NCBI GenBank assembly: GCA_030141605.1
Contig: JAQGDQ010000128.1
Location: 372,001 to 436,000 of the forward strand
DNA from: Tubiluchus corallicola
Taxonomy: Eukaryota > Priapulida > Priapulimorpha > Priapulimorphida > Tubiluchidae
Direction of reading: 5' to 3'
DNA length: 64,000 nucleotides
Shown piece after piece: positions 37,201-49,300 of this stretch (positions within the stretch are counted from its first letter, which is position 1; each line of letters starts with the position of its first letter). Below the pieces are notes generated by a model that made no database searches, had not been told where the DNA came from, and saw nothing but the letters and a program-made list of their open reading frames with translations. A program made the translations under genes and the position numbers.

Positions 37201-37509
37201 GACAGTTTTCAGCTGCTTTCCTCCATGCTAACCATTTCATATACTGCCAATGACAATCTGACATAGTTTCAACTGTTAATGTGTTTTATCTAAGCACATA
37301 ACACATCACACACAGTTAAAAGCAAAGTATTTCTATTAGCCACTCTAAAAATTAGGTTCCCAGGATAATTTAAGCTAGCACTAGCATTATAAATATTTGG
37401 TGCAAATGGTCACGATAAGAGAACGAAATTCTGAGGCATTCTAATTAATACACGTTTGTAAAAAAATGAAATGAGTTTCATTTAATGTGGCTTTATCACA
37501 CTTTACCTA

Positions 37510-37518
<9 letters not shown>

Positions 37519-37584
<66 letters not shown>
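37519..37584. repeat. (TA)n microsatellite
   Basis: About 33 uninterrupted TA units. Confidence 0.98.
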
Positions 37585-37585
<1 letters not shown>

Positions 37586-37919
37586 CAACAAGGAATTATA
37601 ATTTATTGTATTATAAAACACTTGATTGTAAATGGCTTGTAGCAGAAGAATAAACCTGATAATCTAGATTTCTGGGTGATATATGGCAATGTAGCTTCTC
37701 ACAACTTTCTTTCTTCACAAAGCTTGGCTACTAGGCATGCATTCACATGCGTACGACCACATACTGCTATATAATTGTATTATAACATAAATAGTTAACT
37801 ACATTTTATGTCATTTTAGGTAAGTATACATATGAATTGTATAGAAGTCAGTTACACATCAAAGCAAAGATTAAATCAAAACCAAAACAAGGCACTCCAA
37901 AATGAAGCATGCCATCGCA

Positions 37920-38460
37920 ACAAATGATCATAGCTCTGGGTCGCTCTTTCATGTATGTAGCCCTGACCTTTGACCTTGCGACCCAAAATCAATAGGGTTC
38001 TTCCTCTATTGGTGGAAAGTCTTACATAAATACTAATAATTGCATGCATGGATAGATGAATGCACACACATGTGCATACGGACACTAACAAACATACACA
38101 CAGGTGTATGGAAACATACAGACACAAATGGATTTGCAGTTTATAGCATAAGCATATAAGCCTTCAAAAATAGCATTTTCACTCAAAACAAAGCCATTGT
38201 GTTGTATCATTTGCATTGAACATTCTTCAGTTGGATGGACCTATAACAGTTATTACTAGTGTCATGTTACTTAAAAACAACTATATCACCATTGAATTTC
38301 ACACAAATATTAACAATTGCACACGTGGACAGATGGGTGGACGCACCTCTGCACAAACCATCGAGCACTAACAACCACCTGCACATGTGGAAAGAAGGAT
38401 GCACACAAGAACAGATTCTAACAACCGCATGCATAGCCAGATGGTTGGCTGTACACACAC
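37920..38460. repeat. Degenerate tandem repeats and dispersed motif
   Basis: Contains TGACCTTTGACCTTGCGACC followed by CAAAATCAATAGGGTTC (37970-38005), resembling a motif I recall as widely dispersed in marine invertebrate genomes. Then come several roughly 50-60 base units around CTAACAACCGCATGCA...GATGG between 38030 and 38460. Confidence 0.5.
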
Positions 38461-38829
38461 AATGATGATAAAATTAAAATTCTGAAAAACAAGTGTACTG
38501 TGACAATCTTTAACCTTGGGATCACAAGGTCGCATGGATTCTTCCCCTCTCGAAGGGTGATATATACATGAACGATGAAAGCTTTGGGTCAACAGTTCGG
38601 TCTAAAACTTGTCCACAAAGCTAAAAATGGAAACGTGAACTGATAGACAGAAATATATGTATATAGTCGCTATATCCCTTCATGTCAATTCATCACATGT
38701 AGATAATTAATATCATAGATTGTATGATCTGAATTTGGTAAAGTATAAGATATGTATTGCTTATTAAATCTACAACTTTAACTAAGTTACCCTGCACAAC
38801 AACTAGCACTTAACATAACTTACTTATGT

Positions 38830-38935
38830 TATAATCAAGATATAAATAATCTAACAAAGAGTATAATAAATTGTAACACAACTTACTTACAGTCAAGATA
38901 TAAATAATCTAACAAAGACTGTAATAAGTTGTATT
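38830..38935. repeat. 58-base tandem duplication
   Basis: TCAAGATATAAATAATCTAA occurs at 38835 and 38893 with matching flanks. Confidence 0.8.
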
Positions 38936-40102
38936 CTTGTAAAAAGTTATCTTGCAGTTTCATTAAACAAGTCAATATTGAAATTGACAATTGGGGCTGA
39001 CAATCAGAAGATTATACCGTTGCAGGTAAGTTGTGTATGTTTATAAAGCTCACAGTTGTATTCTTCGGCTTCACGGAAATGTTACAAGTTTACCATCACT
39101 AACTTACTTTGCCAATGTATTCTGCAATTCGAGTATTTGCGCAATAAACGCGAAGTGAACTTGCACTTACAAACTTACAATACGTTACTTTATAACTTAG
39201 TTAACCTTAAGCTAATAAGAAAATTTAATATAAAAACAAAAGACAGATTGTAGACAGGTTTTTGCTAGAACAATTAATTTAAAGCTTGCGCTTTTACCTT
39301 CACGAGCTTCTTACTTTATTCCCATTTTACAAACTGTGTTGCTTGTAGAAATGATACTTTGCTAATAACCCGAAGTAGCAACATTAAGTATGATAAAAAG
39401 TGTAATCACATCGCTCCCATTTATTTATTTTCCGGCTGCTAAGGTTTCTAATCACGTGAGCAGATTTATTTTAAACATATCCCTCGATTCGAATGAAATT
39501 TAAAACGCATTTAAAAATGTTTGTCAATGAAAGAAATGATGCTAAACAGAATGAAACTAAAATAAAACATTAAAGTGTGAGTACTACATTTTTGCAATAG
39601 TGTTATCTTTCTTTTATATTTTTCCTACAAAAACATTTTTAATTTCTGGTTTAGAACTAAAGGCTCTAGGCTATGGCTTGTAATTCTTTTTGGATCCTTC
39701 TGCTGTTTTGTGCAGTGTAATTGCGGTGTAGCTATAAATTTTTGACTGTTTATAATATTAATAATATTAGTTTTAATGACAATCTTGATTCGCTATTTTT
39801 GTAAGCAGCTGTTAAGCAGTTTTAATTATTTTCAATCTCGTGAAATTTTACGTTCAAGTGTATGCGTTATATACTTGGGATTTTCCCAAAACTGGTAAAT
39901 AGGTTTTCACTCTTCTGGTACTGCAAGGCATTGTTCTTTAACAGAATAATGGCAGTATTTTCACATTACTGTAGATTTCTCCTTTTCTTTCTGATTTTCT
40001 GCATGCAGTAAAAATTCTAGTTTGTTCAATATCTTAATAAGGAAATTAAGCTTGCAAACTGAAGTAAGTTTATCATTTACGTTTATACTTCATAGTTCAC
40101 GC

Positions 40103-41076
40103 TGTTGGGAGCCGTTTGGACCACTGCGCCAAGTAGACCACTTGATGCGCTAAAAGTAGTGTCCTACATGGGCAGCCCAAGTAGGACACTAGCGATTTTT
40201 GTCGAGAAACTTGCTCTGGCAAAACTTGTTTCCAGTTTATATTACCATTGTTTATAAGTATTGTTATGACATAATAAAGCATAAAACAAAATTTCTTTTA
40301 GAAATGGATATTCCTTGGCAATTGACAAATGCATTTCTTACAATAATTTCATCATTATGATTAACTCCATTAATATATCATAACATTAAACCTAGTATCT
40401 AATGCTTTAAAGAGAGAAATTCTGCACACAGTTATTACAGAAATAATTGCAAATTTAAAAATGAGACAGATGCTGCTAAGCCTTCACAACACCAAAAAGT
40501 AATTTTTAACATTTAAGAAAAGCAAGGATAATTAGTTTTAATATTATCAGTAGTATTGTAACAAGTAGGGCACTGTCCTACATGGCTCGCTAGCCCATGT
40601 AGGACACATAGATCGCTAGAACGTTTACTTATAAGAAAACAATTATTTGCCCAAGAGGTAGTGAAACGGATCACCTGTTTGTGAAGTGAGACAAAATCAA
40701 AAATGATATACCTTAAACAAATGTTGAATTCGCAAAAAAGTGAGGTTTTTTCACTTCAACAACATTAATATCGAAACCAAATTTAATATTGTCCGTTCTA
40801 CCAGCTCAGAATAAAATTCTTTTATTTTATTAGATGTATAATAAATTATTCAACGTGTATTAACGTTTTTAATTATTATTATTATATAAACAAGCACAAC
40901 GGACGGTGTCAGTACACTTAACGACTGAATTCACGACCTGTCTCTAGTGTCCTACTTGGGCAGCCCAAGTAGACCGCGGTCTACTTGGGCTAGCCCATGT
41001 AGACCGCGGTCTACTTAGGCTAGCCCAAGTAGACCAATTGGTCTACTTGGCGCAGTGGTCCAAACGGCTCCCAACA
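40103..41076. mobile_element. 974-base palindrome-rich DNA transposon
   Basis: Terminal inverted repeats of about 42 bases with one mismatch (TGTTGGGAGCCGTTTGGACC..., then CACTGCGCCAAGTAGACCA), flanked by the exact 5-base duplication CACGC (40098-40102 and 41077-41081). Both ends continue into stacked palindromes: AAGTAGACCGCGGTCTACTT, AAGTAGACCAATTGGTCTAC, GGGCTAGCCC and GTCCTACATGGGC...GCCC. The middle is AT-rich without a reading frame, so the element is non-autonomous. Superfamily unknown; a 5-base duplication fits few groups. Confidence 0.9.
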
Positions 41077-41118
41077 CACGCATTACATTATACTTGGTGA
41101 TCATATATCCACTCTCCA

Positions 41119-41121
<3 letters not shown>

Positions 41122-41154
<33 letters not shown>
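41122..41154. repeat. (CT)n microsatellite
   Basis: About 15 CT units just right of the 974-base element. Confidence 0.95.
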
Positions 41155-41155
<1 letters not shown>

Positions 41156-41737
41156 ACCTAAGCTGACAGTTTCAAGTATAACATGATTTCAATGATTTAA
41201 AACTGATGTGAGCTCAGTGTCTAGGTGAACTGCACACAAAGGGTTGGCTAGGTGAAGTTCTTTGGGTCCTATTATACACAGAGATGTTTTCTTGTCTCTG
41301 AATGATTCTTGCATCAAAATTATGAAATTAGACAATAAACATAAAGTAAAATGTTTTGACACTATGACTACATATGTCTTCTATCACTTTGCACTTTTGC
41401 CTGCACAAATATAACACTAGAGTTTCATCTACATTCAGCGTCATTTTACTAAAAGTAGTGTGGAAATTATGTAAAACCATTTTATAAATATTTAAACGAT
41501 AAACCACATAAAAAAACGTGTAATTTCCTTCACTGAAACTCAGAAATTTGAGCAGGAAATTGCACAGAAAACCACTCTGTGTATAAACAAACCCTAAACA
41601 CCGTTGTGTACACTATGATGAAATTCTTTATAGGCCTAACAAAATTGCATAAAAAAATGTTTATACTGTCTAAAAAACTCTTGACGCCATTTTCTGTCTT
41701 CACTTTACAATGCAGTTTTTTACAGTTAGCTAGGCCT

Positions 41738-41925
41738 ACTAGTATTTTTTCATCCTATAATCAGTGAGTTGATAGACTTGATGCATAGAACCAGGTCTAT
41801 TACTATACCCTGATTGCTTTTAAATAATCCGTACTAGTATTTTCTAATCCTACAGTCATAGAGTAGATAGACGTGTAAGAAACCAGGTCTATTGCTATAC
41901 CCTGATTACCTTTAAATAATCTGTA
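41738..41925. repeat. 95-base tandem duplication
   Basis: ACTAGTATTTT...ACCAGGTCTATT...TACCCTGATT...TTTAAATAAT occurs twice, at 41738 and 41833. Confidence 0.85.
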
Positions 41926-43227
41926 TGACTTTTTGCTTATCAACATATTTAATTATCTTGTTATGATATGAACAAGTCTAAATAGGCTTTTTTTGATTTT
42001 CGAATATAAACAACTAGCCTGACATTTACTGTTTTGAGTGTGCATTGCTAAGTTTACATTTCTTTTGCATCCTAATTGATGATCTTTGTTCTACGGATGA
42101 ATTTTGTGACGACAATGAAACCATCAATTGGTTATAAAATGTAACCTTAAAAGACAAGAAAGGGGTTTCCTAAAGTAGGTTTCAGAAAAATCGCCTTAAA
42201 AATTGTATTACTTTACAGCATTTTTATGCATATATCGTACTTGCGTTGAAAGGAATTTTTGTTTGCTTTCATTTTAAATCTCCCGCAATACTGTTCTCAA
42301 GTCGCCATTACATGATGTCACCTACGCAAACGTGAATCCGGAGAAGAAAAGGCAATGTTAAATTACATCACAAAAAACTTTCCATGCAAATCTGTATTAC
42401 TTAGCATTTCGTTTACCTGCTGGAAACTCTACTGTAACTAGAAATAGTAATTCAAAATGTTCGTGCCAATTAGTAAAATGTCGCTAGCTTACCCTCCAGG
42501 ATGCGCCACTCGCTAACCAATAACGTATTTTTAATCTTGTTGACAAGGTACAGTAATTTAAAATTTTACTTAATTAGTACCACACGTGCTACGCATGCTC
42601 TGATTATTTTTTCAAGCTTCACGCAGTGTTATCTAAACTTGTTTCAAACGACCTACCATTAAAATGGCTGTGCTAACGGTCATCACGAAACTTAAATTTA
42701 CAAGTTTTATGCAGCGTTATTGCCGACGCAAGCCCTGGCATGCAAAAAGGCAGCATGTAAGTGGTATAAAATTTCAAGACAAATTTTTTAAGCATTATGT
42801 AAGTGGAGGGTTTTCTTGTAGTGCCTGAGTAATGTAATGATTCATGTCTTACCATAGCGTGAAAAAATGCTTGACAGTGGACATCAAGTTTGTGATCAGT
42901 GCTGGACAGTGGACATCACTCCTTCAGTTTATGATAAATCAACCCCGTTAGCAACATGCATATATGCAGGTTTTTACTTGAAAACTTAGGCTTAAATTTC
43001 ACATAAGGCCTATATATGCGCCATATGATTATTGTGTATTTTTTCAATTACGTTAACTTTTAGAAGTAATTAAGCAGGTAAACATTCAGCTAACTCTTAA
43101 GGACTAGTTTATAGAAAAGTTTTATTTACCCTAGGGTTTTTCAGCTTATCTTACGATGATTACCTGACTGCTTTTACAAAAACCAGAACAGCAAGAGGAG
43201 TGCCTAATTTACATAGCTACCGGTACC
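41926..43227. other. Upstream region of the OST-alpha gene
   Basis: No exon seen. It presumably contains the promoter and 5' UTR; I cannot place a start site. Confidence 0.4.
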
Positions 43228-43306
43228 ATGTCATTGATTAGTATGCGAGATGATTTGAACTGCACAGAAAATCAACGTCCACCACCTGTAGAAGTTGTGT
43301 TTAAAG
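43228..43306 (+). CDS. SLC51A: OST-alpha exon 1
   Basis: Starts MSLISMRDDLNCTENQRPPP; an in-frame TGA at 43165 precedes the ATG. Ends AAA G before GTAGGG, phase 1, so the G pairs with AG of either exon 2 to make Glu (VVFKEM). Extracellular N-terminus. Confidence 0.85.
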
Positions 43307-46300
43307 GTAGGGTCTTTCACATTTGAATATACATGTGCATTTACAATTGTTTGGTTACACTTTTTACTTGTTTTGTGTAGCAAAAATTTATTAGTATTAA
43401 CTATTTCTTCGTATTGCTTTTTTGTATTGCATTACAAAAGTTTTTATATTATCACGCTGATAGGCCTACGGTTATATCAGAACTTAGTTGTTTTTTTGAA
43501 AGCCTAGTTGACATAGCAAGTAGCATTTGATGACAGATGTTATTAGTTTCTATAAGAAGAAAAGATTTTGTGGATTTTTTGAAGACACGTTGGTATGGAT
43601 TTGCAAACGCAAGAACTACACTTTTTTTGCTTTTAAATTTACATTCTTAGTGCTTGAGTTTTTTTTACTAGAAATCAAGAAAATTAAACATACATCTACT
43701 TTTGCCATTTTCTCGTGTTATTATTGTGTAGAACTGCAAGTAACAACCTTTAAAAGTAATAATCTATAGTTTAAAGGTTACTTTCAATCGAATGAAGCTG
43801 TCAGACCTCGAAGAACATGTCATGTTTTACCTGCTGTACACTACACTCATATGTTAATATGTAGTTGTGTGTTTAAATTGAAAGCTGTGTCTTTTGGCCA
43901 CTACTTCAAAATAATTTTTTTCTCATTTTTGAATTCAAGAAGGAAGCTGAAATTCTTAGACAGGCACTTTAGCAGATGCTCTAAAAGCAGCTGCTAATGG
44001 TCAACTCTAATTGTTAATCTATGCTAGAGCTTTCCTCTTTATTATAAAATCGTTGTGGTTTTCAGTGGCTTTATTTCCTTGCCTTTATCCGAATTTTTAA
44101 AGAACTTCTAATTTTGGATGTTTTAAACATTTGTAAATGTTCAGTTAAAAAATATACAATGTGTTTTCATCTGTTCATAAATTAAAGCCTGTGTGTGGTT
44201 AGTTTTGGTACATTTGTTTATTTATTAAAAACAAAAGTGCTACTGTTTAATTTGTTGAATTTAAACAGTTAATACTAAGTTATTTGCTATGTTATAACAC
44301 AGTAAGCAGCTGAGGTGTTTATAACAGTTTTTTGGGTTTTCTTGCCACATAGCCACCGCGACTGTTGTCATTTGATTGCACATATGTTTTCAGAGATGAC
44401 ACGGCCTGGGTTTATATTGTCCAGTGTCATTCTGCTTCTCGCCTCTGTTACATTCCTCATTTACATTGACGAGGTCCTGTTTGTTCGGAAAACTCGGATC
44501 TCTTCGTCCCGGAAAAGCCGTTATTACTTTCTTTTGGGCCTCTATCCCGTAAGTGTGTGAGTGTTGCATGATTTGCATGGCATGTTTGCACGTTTGCTCT
44601 GTTACAGAGATGAGTCGAGCGGGCTTTGTCTTGTCCACTGTGGTGTTTCTGCTTGCTTCTACCACACTTTTGATTTATCTTGACGAAGTGCACTTCATCC
44701 GCAAGCTTACACACTATCCATCTGTGAGAAGAACTCGCTATTTCTTTTTGCTGGGCCTGTATCCGGTAAGTTTTTGTCAGTTATTATGCACACGTCACTG
44801 AGTAGCTTCTCTTACAGGTACCGCAAGGTAGGGCAAACATATACTTTAGATCTAAATATAACATTTCTAAAGAATGCTTTAGCTTTAAGTCCCAAAAGCT
44901 TTATTGATATTCAACAAATAAAATATTTTTTTATTAACTGTTGTGGTTTCTTCAAAAGTGTGCATTAATCTTATTAATCTTATACTTAAAACTGAAGTAA
45001 GTATGTCTGTAGGCAGTTTGGCTGAGAAAGTAGCACTTGCCCTTGTAAGAACCAGGTATTATACTAGGTAGTATTTAATGAGTTCAGAAATTGCATTGAA
45101 AACTGATAGGATTAAAGCGAGTTGGTCAATAAAATTTAGTAAAAATGGCAACAGCATAGGACTCTTGTCGATAGTGTACTGGTTTTCACAAACTCAGGTG
45201 ACTTTAACTGCTAAATATAAGCATCTAAACGCCAGTTAACACAGCAGTGCAAAAGTATTTAAACTGAAGCAGTTCTCTAACTAATTTCTATAGCACGAGA
45301 TGTGGATATGTAAGATAGCAGAAGAATTACTGCTTTGTCAATCTTGTTTAAATTTAAACTTGATTTTAACTAGTTTAACCATATTCAAATCAAATTTCTG
45401 ACCATGTAACATAAAGCAGAGTTTTTACGGCATGCATAATTTGCGCACTACAAATGTGGCACAAAGTGACATCACATTACAGGTTTAGTTGCCCACCTGT
45501 AGTTAAAAGTAAACCCAGAGTGCTGATACAGATCAGTGCTCACAAAAAGTAATTTGCTTTATGCTAATTTTAAACAATAAAAATAATGTGCATAATTCGC
45601 TTTACAAAAATGGTACAATAAACTTTCAGAAAATGGGCAAGTACTACTTGTAGATTATTTATTGGTTAAAAGTCAGTCTTTATATGTTTCTAGCCAAGTT
45701 GTGTCACTGTCTACGAATTACTTACTGGCAGTTACTGCCTATTTAGCAGTATAGAGAAAATGATTTTTTCACACTTGTATGTATATGTTTACTTCTTTAC
45801 TATTACTGTACACCTATCTGCTTTTTATTCAGTAGATACTTAATTTGCATCATTTGAATTAGTTTAGTTAACTGCCACTGAGTTTTTTGCTTATAGTATA
45901 CAATTTCAGTTTATTTTTAGGAGAGCTTCATTCGATGCATAATGTGGACATAAAACGTTACATGTTTAATTGTAACAGTCCGTCATTAGTTGCTTTTATA
46001 TTATAAAAGATAACTTTTGTGTTTACTATCACTATAAATTCTTCGAATTTCTACTGTACATAGTTCTATTATTCATTATTCTTTAAAGGTAAAGAGTTCA
46101 CTAAGCAGTGCAGTCTGGAATGTAATTGTTTCTTATCACTTTAAAAAAAATACAAATTTTGATATGATCCATCATTAACTGTATTATGGTGCTTGTTTTG
46201 CATGAACTCTTAAATTAGATTGGCTGTTTAAGCCAAACAAGAATTGGAAATTTGAGTTTGTTTTCGTAGCTCATGATTTTATAAGTGCATTATAATAATG

Positions 46301-49300
46301 ATTATGCATTTACAGCTTGCTAATTGGCATAAAGTACAGAAAATTGGCTTTTACTACTAAGTAGCACATTATTCTCTGTTATCCATAGTTCCTATTTTTA
46401 GCACTTTTTTCTGAAAGTAATTTTAACATGATTGGTCTTTGAACTGATGTAATATTGTTTATAAAAAATGTGTTTACAATATTTGTTAAATTACTTTTCA
46501 ACAGGTGTTTTCTTGGACATCGGTTTTGGGTTTATTTATTCCACGTGCTTCTGTGTTATCTCAATTAGTTTCGATATGGTAAGATGTGTTACATTTATAG
46601 CTATGTGACATGTTTAATGTAAAATTTCCCTTCACTATACATTAGGCCTTATCGGTAATCTATTATTATGCCATATCAGTAATAGTAAGCTTGCCCAGAT
46701 ATAAAAATTGTTTTGTTATGCACGTGACATGGGTTAGTATAATAACACTGGAAAACATGCTTATTTTTTCAAGGTAACAGCAGTAGTGTTTTCAGGTTCA
46801 AAAATTAAATTTTGTTAACAGTTCACAGTTTCACTCATTCTCAGTATGTTAAATAGTTTTGCTAAAATTTTCCATTGCAGCATCAACTTTCATCACTATG
46901 TGTTTACAGTTAATGCTGATTATGAAACCATGTCAGTTAGATTTTAGCTCTTCTTTTCTACCTTTATTTATTTTTCAGTTATCTTGCTTTGTGCGTATAT
47001 CAGTTTTTTGAGTTGATAGTGGATTACTTTGGTGGCAAAGCCAAGATGTTTCAGACAATCTCAGATTCAGCTATCATTCCACTCAGAAGTGTACCCGTAG
47101 GTTGTGTACTATGTTGTGTGGATTCAGCTAAACTTACTAGGTTTGTACACTGAATTCTTTTGAAACTATTTCCTAATAAAACTTCTAAGAGATTAATATC
47201 ATTAATTGAGTTACTCATGATCTTAAGTTTTTATGGGTTCATTTGGATGGCTAGTTATTAATAGTTAAGTGATCACTCATTTAGAACTGTAGTAGTAAAT
47301 TTTTGTATTTATCATTATAATTATTAAATATAGGGATTTTACAATTTAGCTCAATTACTAAAGCTTAAAGACTGTGTCATCTAAGTGTTACTTAAAGTGT
47401 CATTTAATGGCCAATGTTTTTGTACTAGCATAAGCCATCTGCTTTAAAAAGGCTTTTAATAATTATTGAATTTAAAGTAGCATACTTAGTGGCATATCAC
47501 TAGCTTAAGTTGGTGAACCCTAGTTTTCCATAGGCACATTTTCCGTAGGCATAAAGCCTCTCGTGTTATTTATGGCCAATGTTTATATACTAGCATATGC
47601 CATCTACTTTAGAAAGGTTTCTTATAATTATTGCATTTAAAGTAGCGTACTTAGTGGCATATCACTAGCTTAATTTGATGAACCCTAGCTTTCCATAGAC
47701 ATACATTTTCACATATCAGTCTTCTCAAGTTGTGTCGTATAGACTACATACATAGGTCTACTATCTTATGATATTTCTTGGAAATGTTAGACAATTAATA
47801 ATGTTTCAGTACTGCAGTTACAAGTCCAGTCCACCCAGGCAGTAGCTATTAATCTTGTTTTACACCACATGTTTCTGAACTTAATTAGTCATAAAACTGT
47901 TTTAACTAGTGCAATAAATAGCTGTGAAATTTGAGCATCCTGGACTACTTAGATTTACTATGGGTGCAACCAGTAGTGCAGACTGCTGCTGTTTATTGAT
48001 CATACAGGGATTAATTTGTAAATGTTGCTATGGCAGTGTCAAGGTCAAAAGTTCACTAAGCGTAATACATGAATGCAGGATGTTTGACACAAATTGACAA
48101 GTGGTTAGTCCACTAGTTTGCAAATGTGTCGTATCATTTTACTGTGGGCTGCATTATTTGTTGTAGTTGAAATTAGAATGATTACAAAATGTTCTTTTAA
48201 AATTCGCAAATTCAACAGTTTCAGAAAATGAAGTATTTGCAAGTTTTGCATCTCCACTAATTTAGCAGTGTCTCTCTTCTTAACTGGGCTACTTTCCCTT
48301 CTCAATGGCTGTTGATGTTTAGTAATAAGTTCTTTGTCTGAACCTTGTGAGCTGAGAATTAAACAGGTGGCAGTTCCCAGTTTGTGTCAATAATGCCTGT
48401 GCACTATATGCTGTGCAGCATAAATCGAAGATCTTAGCCAGACATGATGCTAAAATTATTGTTCATTAATTACTATTAAATGCTAAAAGTACGTGTACAA
48501 GTTTAAGTTTAAGCATTTATTTCAAAAATACATTTGACAGCTTGATAGACTGTTCAGCTCGTTACTAATGTCTAAGATTCTAAGTATTAACATTAAGCAA
48601 TAAACATTTATATAAATTGGTATTTTTATGCAAATATCTTAATTTCAAGGTTATCAATTAATATTTAAGTAAATCAATTATTATTAGATTTATTAAACTA
48701 AATCTATTTGAAAAAATTGAAATGTGGAAAGTCTGACTCCCGACTTTTTCCAATTTCTTTCTTTCAGTCTATTTAATTTGAAAATCTGGCAATTCTATTC
48801 GGTCATGCACAGTACACCCCAGAATGTACATGTATTTTTATACTGTACAGCAGTAGACTGTACAGTGTGCCTGTTTATTGTTTTGTCCTAGAAAACCAGC
48901 ATATGTAAACATAATGTATACTCATTTATTGACCCAGCCACTGCCATCTAAGCAAACTGACAAATAAGGTAACAGTTGACTCATCAGTCTGCAATTCAAA
49001 AATTACCCATTGAACACTAGATAACCTTTATAGCTAGCAAATGTTCAAAGCAGCCAGAAAGTAGATTGTCGGCACAGAAAAACAACTAAACAAATTTATG
49101 ATTCTTTGTAAATATGCTTCGATTTCCCTAAATGCACATTGATTTTGCTACTTTTATCCATGAGCTTGTATAGACTACTATAATTATCGTTTTTACAAAA
49201 AATTCCAAACTTTAGTCCTTATATTAACAACGACAACTATATTAGTGATATTTAAGGCACTTAGTTATAGTGTTAACTAAGTTATTTTACTATATATATT

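Noticed and set aside
44390-44714. Two minus-strand frames over the OST-alpha exons 2a/2b
   Set aside because: Antisense shadows of the duplicated exons.
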